Below, piece after piece: positions 32,703 through 47,400 of a DNA stretch of 64,000 nucleotides; positions within the stretch are counted from its first letter, which is position 1; the number at the start of each line of letters is the position of its first letter. The position numbers and the translations under genes are program-made. The notes beneath the pieces were generated by a model. The model was given only the letters and a program-made list of their open reading frames with translations. It did not search any database and was not told the origin of the DNA. This DNA is from Symsagittifera roscoffensis (taxonomy: Eukaryota; Xenacoelomorpha; Acoela; Convolutidae), in assembly GCF_963678635.1 (NCBI RefSeq), contig NC_087068.1:55150467-55214466 (forward strand). The letters are read 5' to 3'.

Positions 32703-35700
32703 CTTATTTCCCTATCTTATGTTGCTCTAGTTTTTTCTTCTGACTTTTAAAGAATGTAGCCTAACAACTATACTCGGTGTGGTTTGCTTCTGGAGACAAA
32801 TTTCAAGTTTCGTTAATCACCAATTTTGGAGAGTTTCTTATCTAGCAAAAACTTTTATTTATTATGTAACCTATGCCAATTTAAACTGAGGCAACTCTTA
32901 TGTTGTATTAATTTTCACTTACCAATTAACATTGCGATTGATGAATGTTTTTTTTATAAATCAATTTTGTGATACATTTATAATTTTGCCAAACGCTGCA
33001 TCAAAAACAAATGAAACAAGCATCAAAAACAAGCATTAAAAACGATTTTCAAAAAACAGATTGAATCAAGAGCCTAGCTCTTTTTACATACAATCAAATG
33101 AGTAAAGTTTTGGAAAAAACTTTGAATATGAAAAAATTAGCAATAAAACAAATTTGAGTGATTAACTTTTTAAAAATAATAGATCGGTGAAAGCAAACAT
33201 AATTTTTTCATGAATACTCTTTTAAAGTTGCTGACATTTCAGGTCAAGTCCGAACAACTTTTATGATGTGAAGGAGTGCGGCGGCTCAATTTTAAACAGT
33301 ACTCATATTGTGACATCAACTCAATGCCTTCATCGATATGACTCAGAAAAGAAAAGCTATTGTGAGTATGCATTTTGACCAGAATTTGGGTTTTAACACA
33401 TTCTACCAATTATGGCCAATATTTTACTATCTGAGCCAAATTGGTATTATAAGCTTCTCAAAAAAAATTAAATTCGGCTGTTTTGACCTAATCTGATATG
33501 ATTCGGCTGATTAAAATGAAGTGGTTTCCCGCATCCATTTTCCAGCGTTAATAATTGATTATAATATGATTTTAGCACCAGTGATACAAAAATTGAGAAA
33601 AAATAGATTTTATTCAATTAATAATTGATTATAATCTCTCTTTTTGAAATCAAAAATAATCAATCATAATACATTATAATCGATTATAAACGATTGTTTT
33701 TATCCGAATTTCTAATTCATTTGTTTTGCAGAAAAATCTAATATAATTGATTATAAATGTTTATAGTCCCTTTTGTTTGCCATTTTGTCTTCAACCTTCA
33801 ACCTGAGTTGCTTATAATTTATGCTTTTTATAGACGTTGATTTATGTGAAAAATGGGAAAAATTGTTGAAATCAATTCAACTTTACAACGTTTTTTTTCT
33901 CATTTCTTCTTGATTATGGTTGTTTCATGATGCTCATTTAAAATTTTTTTGACCACCAAAAAATCAGCACACTGCTTTAGTTTCATGATTTATATAAAAG
34001 AATTATTTTTCATCTTTCCCGGAATTCTTTCAACTAATATGAAGGGACCTCTATGAAACTTTTGATTTGTGGTAAAACGTTGGGTTCAGGTGAACCAAAG
34101 AGTGACATGACACTCACTTTTAGAGATTTTTGACAGAAAAACCGGATTATAATCTATTATAATAGACTATAATTGATTATAAGAGATTTTAAGAGATTTC
34201 CGGAAAAATTATAATCAATTATAGTTGATTATAGTTTATTATAATGTCACGAAAAATGTTATCATTATAATGGATTATAAATCGTTTAAACACTTAATTT
34301 TGGCGCTTATAATTAATGACAATTTTGATTAAAGTACAATAATAACTGTAATATAATCAATTATTTCCTCTTTTCACTGAGTGTGGGTTAGTTCTCAGCT
34401 AAATGAACTATTAGAAATTTATTTTATATGTTTTAAATTTACAGATTCAAAAATCGTGTATGTTTATTTTTTAAGTTTGCTACAAAAGTTACAAATCTCA
34501 TTTTTTCTTCGTGGAAATCTGAACATGATTTTTGTACAGCATCTGATTTATGAAAAAATCTTCGGCTCAGATAATTTTAAAACAAGTTTGCGACACACAT
34601 TAATATATCAAAAAGATGCGAAAAAATGAAGTCAGTTTCAAACTGATCTGAAATCCATATTTGTGTGCAAATAAAGTTTGTATTAAATCAGAGAACAATC
34701 AGTCGTGCAATTACTTTTATCCAGTATTTTTTGGTGAAGTAGATCCGAAAATACAAAACTGGGTTTTCTCTACACAATCTCAAAATTATTTTGCGTTTTA
34801 AAATAAAATCCTTTACAACGGTTGGATTTAAGACATCAAATAAAAAAGTAAATTTTGTAAAATTTTTAATATATTTTCCTTCGCCTAAAACTTCGGGAGC
34901 AGTCAAAACAATCAGCGTTGTGTTCTTATTTGCTTGACTTGTTTAACGAGTTGATTTTATTTCAGCTTGGACCAACGCTCGATTAGTTCGTGTTCTTTCC
35001 GGTAAGCAACTTGTTTAGAAGCTGATTTGGAAGTTATGGTGGATGGTATTGAGTTTGTTGCGCAGCCCAATCTTTTTCTCTATCTTTCATATTTTCATCA
35101 GACTTGGCAATAAAATAAAAAAGTTTATAAAATGATTGTAGTTAACGAAAAAATAAACACATTTCTTTCAAAACTTGTTAGAACTTGTATTTTTGGCAGC
35201 AGTTCTTATGCAAGTTTGCCTACTGCAAGAAAAATTTTCGGTTAAAAATGTCGTTGTGACGCTTCAAGAGAGCTCGTTGAAAAGTTTGGATCTTTTTTTG
35301 GACTGTTCTGATCAATAAAAAATGTATTAGGCTGACCAAAGTTTGAAGACAGACAGATAATTCATCCACCCCAATAATTAAAAACTAGATGACCTTATGC
35401 TTAAAAAGAACCTCAAAATTAGCTGCTTCATGCAGTAATAAAACATAATCTCTGTCTGTTTGTTTATATCTTTTACTTTTATTTTTCCTCCTGCGAAACA
35501 CATGGGTGAAAATCTGAAACCGACATGAAAGTTTATGTAATATCTTCGGTTTTTTGTTTTCAAGTCGATGGCTTGAACATTTGAGCCTTTAAACTTCCCA
35601 TTTCGAAATTACTCTAGTTTTTGATTTAAAGCGTGGATTCAATTTTCTAATTTTTAGACATCATTTGATTTTTTGCAGGATCGAGCACCATTGCGTTAGA

Positions 35701-38700
35701 CGATGAACAAGATAAACAACAAACACATTACTTGAGTCACTATTATTATATAGATTCATTTATTTTCTCTCCCAAACTCTGGAACATGTCTCTACTTGTT
35801 CTAAATGAATCTATTCAATTCGATGACTACAGACACAGTCTGAAAGCGTGTGATGAAAGGTCGCTTTTGCAACAGCACCAAGTGTGGACTATCGGCATGG
35901 GGCCAAAAAACAAGAATGACACGTACCCGGATCATCTTCAAGTAATTTTCTAGTTGCTGTTTATTTTAAGCATCCGCGCTCGGTAAAAAGAATCGATAAA
36001 ACATTTACAAGCTATTTTTGTTGTCTGACTCAAAAATTGAAAAAAAAATATTATTATAATAGATCGCTAATTGACTAAACTGTTACATTTGTTTTAGCTA
36101 AATACCTAACAATTTTCAAAAATCTTTGCATCTAAATTGCCCAAAAATTAGCCGCTTTATTAAAATTGAGTAAAACCAAAACTTGAATTATTTTTCAGAA
36201 GTTTTAAAATTACCTCAAGTAAATAATGTTGTTTTTCATATTTTTTCTCTAATAAATTGGTTCATGATGGAAAATATAAAAAAATTGTACCAACGAAAAA
36301 TCAATCCCTTGTTTTAGATGGATGAATCGTTTGCCTTAGTTAGTTTCAAGTGCGCGATTTTTTCAGCTGATTTAAAAGGATCTGTACCAAACGTTTGTTT
36401 GTTGGCAAGATTTTGTGTAGGGATGAATCAAAAAGTGGCAAGACATCATTTAGTGGTTGTCAAAAAGGAAAGCCATTATAAATAATGTTTTTTTTGTTGT
36501 TACAATATATTGGTAAAATAAAAGATTATATTGAAATTAAGAACGATTATAATTCATTAATATCAATTTTAAATTTTTGCAAAACGTTATTACAATAGAT
36601 TATAAATCATATAACTATCCTAGTTGCCTCTTATCAAAAATAATCTTTTTTTAAAACAGCGTTTTCATTTAACTGTAGTTTAATCAAAGATTTTATCTTT
36701 TTACTGAGTGCAGGCGTTTTTATTCCCTCGCTAATTGCAATTTCGGTTCCATGTGCAACATATTTGCGTACAGTTCGACATTGAATACCTCCTGGGTTGG
36801 ATATTACTAACTAGACGCCATAAAGCTTAAATCAAATCATAACGAGTGCGAACAGTGTATTTTGCAATTCTAAGCAGATTCTGCAACAGGCCGAAAAAGT
36901 TTGTCGCGGAATCCTCAATTTTGCTAGTTTTCTTTGATCTTCTTTGCTGTTTTGGATTTCACTAACAAATAGCTAAAACACTGTATTACTCTAACTGGCT
37001 CAAAAAGGAGTGTAGTCTGTGGAAGCTGCAACAAAATTTGCTGAACCCTGATAAACTTGCAGAATTCACTTATATTATTTTATTGAACAATACAATTTTG
37101 CAGAATCCACTCAAATGCGGGAAACCAGTTACATTTGCCGCGAACAATTGAACGAGTTGCATAGCCAGTGGGAAACCTTGCCAACAGTTTAAAAAGTCCA
37201 GGGTAGTTCTGAATTTCCAGGCAGAGATTATCTCTGCCAGGAAGTCTAAAGTTCAAAAATCATTGAAAACCTGGCCTATATTTTTGCGAAAAAAACCAAA
37301 AATTTCATTGCAGACTTTTTATACTCAAACGAAAATATTTTTTTAGAAAAAAAAATTTTTTGGCACACAATGTATTCAAGTCTCAATTTTTTACACGATA
37401 GATCCAAAAATCAAAAAGACTGTTTTGTATATTTACTTTTTAGTTTTAAATTGAAAGCTAAGCCTTATTTTGACAAAAAATTATCCCAAACATTATATTT
37501 TTGGGGGTTGAAGCTATCTTGCCACAGAGAAGAGGTTATATTATGTTACCATAAAACTGTGCAATGTTAATCTTCTTTACAATACAAAATACGAAACCTA
37601 CGAATGCAGTCTTCAAATGCAGAGATTCTTGCCAATTAACCGGTGGGTTTTCGTATATAAGAAAATTCCTGGTTAGTTCTGCATTCGGCAATTTTAAAAA
37701 CAATTGCAAACTTGTAAGAATAATCAAAAACATGGAAAAACAGACCTGGTTGCTGCAAAAATTCTTAAGATATATAAAGTGGCTAAATAACCACAAAAAA
37801 AAAACATTTTTATAATGGCTTCCTTTTTTTGACAACCACTAATTGTGAGATGTATTGCCTATCTAAGACGAACTATTCATCCATCTAAAACAAGGGATTG
37901 ATTTTTTGTTGGTACAATATTTTTTATATTTTCCAAGGATGGCACCAGGGATGGACTACCGTGGACAGGTTAACCGAGTAGCTATTATCGCTACAAAACT
38001 AACGTCCCGGGTTGACCTCCATACACCGAAAATGCTTATCATACAATTCCATACATCAAGTGTGTGGGAAAATGCTTGTCATACAATTTTCATACAATTT
38101 CTAAAAATGGTTGAAAACTGGTATAAACTCTTTTCTGTGGCTGTTTGATTCTAATAAAACAATCTGGTGATAAAAAACTGAGGTTTTCGTTGTTTGAAAA
38201 GAATGCTTATCATACAATTCCCATATATGGAAATTGTATGACTGGCATTCTTTTGATGGCTACACAAAAAATTTTTCAAGTAATTTTGAGAATTTGGCCC
38301 AAAAATTTTTTGTTTTTTTTCAACCGCAAATCGATTTTCGTACGCAAACAAACATTTTTCGAAAAAAAAAAATTGCATGCAAAATTTAATATTTTGTGTG
38401 CATAACGTAGTCCTGGATACGATAAAATTGGCTTTTACTTTCTTTTCACTTAATTTTTTTTTCCAAAAACGCTGAAAGTTTTCCTTTTTCTTTTGTATGG
38501 GGTGTTAATGTACGCCTTGATCAATGCCTGATAATTTGAAAATTCAAAAATTTAATATAATCATCATTAATAAATTTTGCCAAAAAATGAAAGTTTGTTA
38601 CTTTTGTTATATCAATAGTGAAAGAGAGCCAAATTCAGGTCGTTTTCTAGGCATTGTAAACGCAAGACCGTCCAACCTTTGGTGTTTTGAGTAACCAAGG

Positions 38701-41700
38701 TCTATGTCACTTGTGTTCGGTTGCAACTACAACCGAAAATTTTTCAGAAACTAAATTTAGAAAGAAAAAATCAAAATTTTTGGTTTATGGGAAAACAACT
38801 ATCATACAATTTTCATATATGGAAAACTGCTTGTTATAGAGTTTTCATACAATTTTCTGTACGTATATATGGAAATTGTATGATAAGAAGTTTTGGTCAA
38901 CCCGGGGTGCCGAAAAATTACGTTACAAGTGGTTGTGCACAAAATCGTTTTTTCAAATCATTGGAATCAACTTACGCTTTGGAACATGTTTAAATAATTT
39001 GTCTCTGGTATTTATTGATCTACAGAAAAAAAATTGTGCGCACACCCAGTGTACAGTTTGGCCTCGTCAAATAAAAAAAACATTTTCAGCTAGCAAGGCA
39101 TCACCACATTATAAATCTTGAAAAGTGGAAAATTGTTCTAATCCAATTGGATCTCTTTTCCAATTTCCCTTCGCATATCAATTTCAATTTGAACAACTGT
39201 ATAAACTTTGTCGTAATCTTAGCAAGATAATCTCGGGATAATCTTACTTAACCTGGCTCTAACATCTTAATAAAAATTAGCATGGTGGTTAAAACAACAA
39301 CTGCGAACAGATTTGTTCGTCACCCTTTACATCGTAACATTACGCATTAACACGTAAAAGTAATAAATAACTAAGTAAAAAATACTTAAGTTTGAAAATG
39401 GGGGGGAGGGGGTGGAAAAGTGTTTTATTCTATCAAAAACTACCGCATTTTTCTCTGTGTGCCCACATAGGAGCTTCAGCTTGAGATCGTGTATGAGGGC
39501 TGGTGTCAGAATGCATTGGTCGACCGAAGTCCCAGACCATCCATGATGTGCTTCGCCCCCCTATCCCGGTCCCAAAACCCATCTTCAGGTGTTTGTGACG
39601 GTAAGAGCGTATGTCATATCATAAGCACCGACCATCTTCATGGAGTGTAGCTTACAATAATTTTGAAGGACAACAATTTTTAGAACTTCTCAAAAAAACT
39701 ACTCATTGACTAAAACGTCCTTTGAGCCTTTAAGTGGTCGCAGAAAATTTTGCTAAAAAATCATAATGGATAAAAAAGGACATTTTTTCCATGGAAGCTC
39801 TGTGAAAAACACTGCCTTTAAAATATCATAACCTTGAGAGAAATTGCCATGGTTTTGAAAACTTTTTTATTGAGAGTCTTGAGCGCAGTAAACATTCTTA
39901 AGCAAGTCTTGGTGATTAACTTCAGTTTTTTTAGAAATTTTTTTTTTGAATTTTCGCAGTGTGAGTTTTGATATCTTTCAAGTTTGCTTCATTCATTTGT
40001 TGAAAAGAAAAGCAAACTCTCCGATCGAACAGTAAATTTAAAAGAAAAGAAAAAACGTGATTGATCTCTAGTTTCGAAAATGGATTTTAATTTTCAGATT
40101 TCCCAGCGGATTAAAAGCTTCACCTAATAATCCTTTTTTTAAAAAAAGTCAAAAGTTTTCAGGATACTTAGTAGCCCAATTTAAACAGTGTTCCAAATCG
40201 ACTAGCTAGTGTACCGTGACTTTCATTGCCTGACATAAAATGTCCTCACCCATTGCATGAACACAACAATGTGAGCAAGTTACTGAAAACAGATAAAAAA
40301 AAAGGTTTTGAGAAAGAAAAACTTAAAAATTGAAATACTATTCTAAAAACGCAACTAAACATAGAAAATTGATGTTTCATAGGTTAACGTAATCCACACT
40401 TCCTTTTTGTGCATGGTGCGCAAGTTTGAATACACTATCAAAAAATTACCTTCGGCGAAATCCTACTAAATTGCCCTTTGTTTCATGGACCTGAATTTTT
40501 TAAGCATCAGATCAGCAAAAGCCCGCGCTGTTTTAAAATTCACAGCCCATGATTTTAGCATTTCAAGTCAATTCTTCTCCCTTTTCGATGGATGACACAG
40601 AAGAGAACTCTCACCGACAGTCTTTCATTGCTGAATATATTATTTTTAGTCCCAAACTTTTGTATTTCCTACAAAAGATCCTTGCAATGAACGCGACTGC
40701 TTCGAGTAACTGCTTATAAAACACAGAATAGTGAAAATATACAAACTGTAGGTTTGTCAAAAACCTGTGGTTTGCAAAAAAAACATCATCGGATATAATT
40801 TCTATTTTTTCACCCATCTGCAGCAGATTGAGGTCACAATGATCCAAAACACAAGACAGGGTTTATTTATTTCAATCAATCAGCCCTACCAGCGGCAGTC
40901 TGCCAAAGAAGACAAACCGAAACGACATCTTTATAACAGACAAAATCACCAATGCGAAATTGTTTCTTCTGAAGAAGTCTCAGCAAGAATACGTCACCGA
41001 ATACGTCACAATCAAACGTGGTAAATCAGTGCTAACCAGCAGCCACATTACGCCCTTCTCACCGTACATCAACAATAAAGGATTTCTTCGATCTAAAAAA
41101 GCCTGCACATTTTTAGACTTGAAATTTGTTCGAAATACCCCAATGTTATCGACGTAATACACCCCACTATTATGCTAAATATTGGACATAACCCGAATTT
41201 AAAAAGTCTACAACACTTCCTATGCATACCACCGCAAATTAGCCTACGATATCCAGTTTCAATTGGCTGCTTTGTGAAAATTGATGTAAGAATAACTGAA
41301 AAATTAATAAGTTCAAATTAATCCGCAGATATGAAAAAATGGCTGTTTCTGAGCTTGAATATTTTCTTCTTTATCAACTTTCTTTGTGAGTCCAAATTGT
41401 CGAAAAATGAGTACAATTTTACTAATCATAATGTTGAGAAAAGTAACGATCTCGGATCCGCAATCAAAGTTTCGTGGGCTCACAATCAGCTGTCATGCAT
41501 GGAATTTTGCAATGAACTCGGGAAATATACGAACGACTCTGTTACACAATATTCAATGCAATCAGGAAGGTGCGCCTGTTTTCGGTTCCAGGAAGCACAG
41601 CAGCTGAAATATTTTTCTCTTCTCCCAAAAACCGCTTTTCTTCTGGAAAAACCTTCCCCATTCTAAATATCGGACTGGATGTTTTCGGATTTTTTGCCTC

Positions 41701-44370
41701 TCAGACAGTTTGCCTCTCGGATTTTTTGCCTACGATGTGTTCACAGCAAACTGTATAAACCCATTTCAACCTGCCTATCAAAACGTGCCGAGCTTATCGA
41801 GATGTTTCAGGATCTCTCTCCCGATGCGACTCTAAGTGCACTTTGCCGCTTCCTGGCAGTGTGATAACGGGACAAACTTCACAGCACACAAAAAGAGCTC
41901 TCCGAATCCTTCGACTCCACATTTACTCATGAGTTTTTGGGATTTAGCAAATTCTAGTAACTTCATCCCAGCATATGCGCCTCACTTCGCCTCATCCACA
42001 GGCTGAAAAATTCAATTTATGCTATCAATTGTGCCGATCAATTCAATTTAATCATCTGCCAATGACATTGAAGCCTTAGAGTCAAAACAAGATCTTACCG
42101 GAAGAATGTTTGCCACCTAAGCCGTTGACAACTTTAAAACATTGGAATTTCGACCAGCAGTTCTCAAATCATGTACCTGAAACCCTAATGATAGCCAAAG
42201 GACAGCCAGAATGGGTACTAGAAGAGATCACTCCGCGAGGCTTGTGATCTTCTATAGGCATTGAATCCCTATCCCATCTCATGATGATCAAGTTAGACAA
42301 AACAAGGTACGCAATTGACGTGAAATAGTAAAAATTTCCGCAATTCGACTTGACCCGGATTGCGCAAAAAGTTTTGCTTTACCCAATAGCACCAATTTTT
42401 TGCCAGCCGACATAAATACAGCCAATAACGCCAATACATTGGAGTAAAAAAATTCTAAAATTTGCCAAATAGAAAGACCGGAAAAATTATCGATATTTTT
42501 GAACGAACATTTATCTCTCAGCAGAACGAATTTGAATGCTTCTCTAATACTTTCAGCAGTTATTCTCCTTTAGGATATAAGACCTGACTCACAGAATACT
42601 ATCTGCTATTCAACTTTGCAACGACGAACTAGAGCCAACCTGCATCAAATTTTGCTTTGTCTGAAGTGCATCACTCAATAGTTGACAAATTTCGTAATGA
42701 TCTTATCATCGACCACAACATCAACCAAAATGGAAACGATTGACACCGTTACTAAGACAACGAACTAATAATCACTCTACTTGTGTCAACGACTCTACTA
42801 GCGACAAATCAACCAGCAAACAAGACAAAAATCCACAACAAAAATCGACTTTCGACGACGACAACTGCAGCCACCGTAGCTCAAATCTAATTTTACATTG
42901 AGTTTGATAACGACCAACAATACAAATCAATTCTTCGATTATAACAGAAGCCACCAAAGCTCCACGACCAAAACAAGTACCTACAAACAAAATCGACTCT
43001 CCAACGACAACAGCAGCAGCATCCACCTTAGCAAAGACCAGGACAACAATCTCTAAAGAGAACAGACTCATCAACGAAACAGCTGCAACCTTAGCTCTAC
43101 TGGAACCTTAGGACTAGGTTTAGGAAACCCACCCAACTCTACCGTTTTTCAAATGTAATTTTAATATCGTTAAATAAGGCTAGCTAGTAGCACGACTTCA
43201 ACAGTGCTACAAACTGAGTAGTTTACCGTGATTTTCTATGCCCGATTTGCAATGACTTTGCCTTTTGCATGAACACAACATCTTGAAGACAACTGATGTC
43301 AAGTTACTGAAAACGGACAGAATGACTTTAAAAAAAAAACAAGAAAACTGTAATAATATTTTAAAAAAACAATAGAAAATTGATATTTGAAATGTTATTG
43401 TAACCCACAATTCTATTTTTACAAGATTTCTTTTTTCAATTTTGGAAGATGTTTTTCAGAGGGAAAATCAGTTTGTAATTGTTTCCTCTCGTTTGTGACC
43501 CTTTTTTACCTGTCTATTGGCTATACTTTAATTTTACTCCACAAAACTTCATGGATAAAAGGACAAATATTTACTGTCAGACTCAATAAAAGTTTGAAAC
43601 AATCTTTTGAAATTTAATCATCAACAATTATAGCTGTAAAAATAATCAACAGTTTATTATTAATCAATATCAACTATAGTTAATAATAATCGACATAAAC
43701 GGTTCTTTTATTTTCCCGTATTTTCTTATTTCTTTTATTAAGCCAGCCTGGTTATTAAATTACATTTAAAGAAAATGAATTCAAAGCAATGACAAATTGA
43801 CATTAGTTTATTATTTTGTATGAAAAATGTTTATCCTGTATTTTACTCGTTTTGTGTGAATTGTGTGAGGGGTTCTGTTTTGAGGGGTGGGGTTGTTTCT
43901 TTTCATTCGTGACCGTTCGTCTTTTGGCAATGTTTTAGTTTTACCACCGCAAAATTTCATGGATAAAAGTTTAAATTACTGGGCTTCTATTGTCAGAATC
44001 AAAAGTAATCTAAATATTGTTGAACTTTAATATTGATCAACTATAGCTGTAAAAAGAATCAAAAAATAAATAATCATCACAACCAACTATAGCTCATATT
44101 CATATATCGGCATAAACTATTTTATTGTGTTCCGTTTTTTTATTATATCTTTTATTTAGCGAGTTTGATCATTAAACCAGAAAACGAAAAAAATGTAATT
44201 ATTTCAATATTGAGATTATAATTTGATTTCTTTGGAAAAATATTTATTATGTCTTTGACTCGTTTTTTTCCCGACAAACTTCAAATCTTTGACTTTTAAC
44301 TCACTGAACTCATTGCCCCGAGAGAATAAATTATGGATGTGTTGGATTATTCTCAACTGTGTGAGTGAGT

Positions 44371-44405
<35 letters not shown>

Positions 44406-47400
44406 TCAGTCGAGTACGGGGTTCGGTTTTGCAATTTTTTTGAACTTGAGAGTATAATCATTGGATCGTGAAAAAAAATTAGAAACAACGCATTAACTTA
44501 TAAGAATCTTTTATAGTCTATAGTCATTAAGATTAGATTTTGCGTTTGCTAAATGAGGCAAGATGTTCGCCCGATTTGAACAGTGGTGCAAACTGACCAG
44601 TTTACCGTGACAGTAAATTCCCGGTATGCAATAATTTTGCCCCTTGCATGAACAATGAAGTCAGGTTATTGAAAATGGACAAAAAAAAAAAAATGAAACG
44701 TGAATTGTTATTTGAAAAACACTCAACCATAGAAACTAGATGTTTGAAAAGTTACCGCAACTCTCACTACTTTGTTTTATTTAATTGGTGCCGAAGTTTA
44801 AAGCCACTAACAAATGTTATCTTCGGCAAAATAACTTTAAGTTGCCGTTTGTTTCATGGTCTTAACTTCTTTCCAGCATCAGACAAGCAATGGCCCGCGT
44901 CGTTTTAGTTTAACAGTCCAAGACTCCAGCATCTGAGGTCAATTTTTTCTTTTCGACGGATGACACAGACGAGAAATCTCATCGACAGTCTCTCATCGCT
45001 TAACCTATTATCTTAGTCCCAAACTTTTGAATTTCCCACAAAAGGTTCTTGTAATGGACCTGACTGCTTTGAGCTATTGCTTGCTTACTCGAGCAGTGTG
45101 AAGAGTTAAGTCGAAGGTTAACGCCAACCTGTGTCTTGAAAAACACTATCGGATACATTTTCTTTGTTTGTGCCCAATTGTAGACGATTGAGATCACAAG
45201 AATCCAACACACAAGACCAGGTTTTTTGTCTCAGGAAACCAGCCCCACCAGCAGCAGATAAACCGAAATGACGTCTTGATGTCAGACGAAATCACCCACG
45301 CCAGACTGTTTCTTCTGAAGCAATCTCAGCAATAAAATGTTGCCAAAAACGCCTCCCAAAAACGAACTCAATTATCTTCCCGAGGTTAATGTGGTAAAGC
45401 AGTGTGGCAGGTAAAGCAGTGTGGGAGTGTTATAAACCATGTCAGCGGTTTGTTTTATCACATTTTAGAAATGCGTGTAAAATGAACAGGTCGTGAAAAA
45501 AGTCAGAGTCAACAAATTAACAGACCACAATCCATTACATTAAATAGTATTGAAATCTTCTACAAATTGTAATTCCGTTTACTTTCGAACAAAAGTTTAG
45601 ACTAATTTTTTTTTGCTTTCAAATGTTAATTACAATTGACTAAAAGGAGCAAATGTTCAAATACAAAAGTTAATTGTAATTCGAACACACTGATGGAAAT
45701 ATTTCTCTCAAAGGTGTTTTTCTTCAAAAATCTTTTTTCGCTGTTTTTGACTTTGAGGTTCAATTTTCAATTTAAGTTCATTGTTGTTTTTTATGCTTTT
45801 TTAATTCTATACAAGGCCAGCAAACTCCACAGTTTATCAGCAAAAGTGTATACGGTTAACAAAACCTCAAAAAACCTTTATTGCTCGAGGAATTAAAATA
45901 ATTACCTTTAGATTCAGTTTTTTCTAACGAGGATAACTTTAGGAACAAAACAGCTACTGGAACTCAATTAGGTTTATTGTGATTTTTTTCTTCTTTCCAA
46001 GCTGGGATTTTGAAAACTTCAATTGGTTTAATGGTTTATTTTTTTACAAATTTTCAATCATCTGTTGACTTTCTTTTTAGATTTTCCTGATGAAAAAAAA
46101 ATTTTCCTAATTTTCTCAAAATGAAATAAAAATTTTTAAAAGCTTCATAAATAAACAAGGATAGCCGTTTAAGGCTTAAGTAGCACAGAAAGTTCCGACT
46201 AGTCTTAGAAAATTAAAACAAAAAACTTTTTTTTTCAAATTAGTGTCATTAGTAATCGTAAACACATCATTACAACGAGGGGGAGGGGTCAATTTTGTCC
46301 CCTGTGTTCACAACGGGAAGGGACAATGTCCCTACCCGTTGCGAATACAGGCGGACAAAATTGACCCTACCCGTTGCGAACAAAGTGGGACAAAACTGTC
46401 AATTCCACCCCATTGTAAATTCCAAAATGGTAAGAGGATTGCATGTTTTGCTTCCACTCTCTCGCTTTTGTTTTCCACACATTCTTGAATTATCTTTTAC
46501 ATTCGATAAAACATTTACCATTTGTAGTTAAATTAAGTTCAAGACTATCTTTTAAAAATTTTTGCCGGTAAAACTAAAAAATAATCTGCGCAAATTCAAA
46601 TTTGTTTAAGCCACCAACAGAGCGGAAGCCATTTCACATAGCCATTCCAGCTTTGCAGTCCAATTACCTTGGATTACAAACAATCTGTGTAGATGAAGAA
46701 CTTTATTTAACCAAAGTCTAAATCTATTCAACCCAACTCAAATCGTCGCTTTAATGTTTTTTTATGCCGAGAAAAAATTAACCTGAGTTTTGCTAGCATT
46801 AACATTTTGATCCATTTGCAAACTTAAAATAGCTTATGTTTTGTCGGTTGATTTGGGTAGCTTGGAACACGAACCAATTTTTTATTGCACAAGTTGTGTT
46901 CAGACGCTTGCTGATTGATGGTTGCTTGTGCAGATTTAGATACCACTTTCATTGATTTCTTGGTTGAACTTAAGTAAAAGTTTCCGCAAGAACAACTATT
47001 TTAAATCGACCCCCTCATCAATAATCAACAAATACTTTAGAAAGAAAATCATAAACAAAACTCTGAGCTGAAAAAAACTCATGATCTGTTTTTTTCCTTC
47101 TGATTGTCAAGAAATAAGGATCAACTAACTAAGCAGTTGTGTATTGGATTTGAACGCAACAAACTCAGCCATAACGCTTCCTGGCAACTCATCCTTGAAG
47201 TTTGGTTTTCTTTTTTGTTTTCGATGGAATACAAGGGGGATGTGTTGATCGAGGCTTTTGACGGTTTTTCATTGAAGGCTTTCAAAGACCGTCATTAATT
47301 TTTTTCGAAAAAAGATTGTATATATGAGAGTCGGTATCACTGACAAGAGGATTAGAAACAAAAACCTTTTTCATTTTCATTTAGTGAAGTCTGGACAAAA

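Noticed and set aside
47104-47298. Plus-strand 64-codon frame
   Set aside because: It lies opposite the polymerase motif C region and has no motif of its own.
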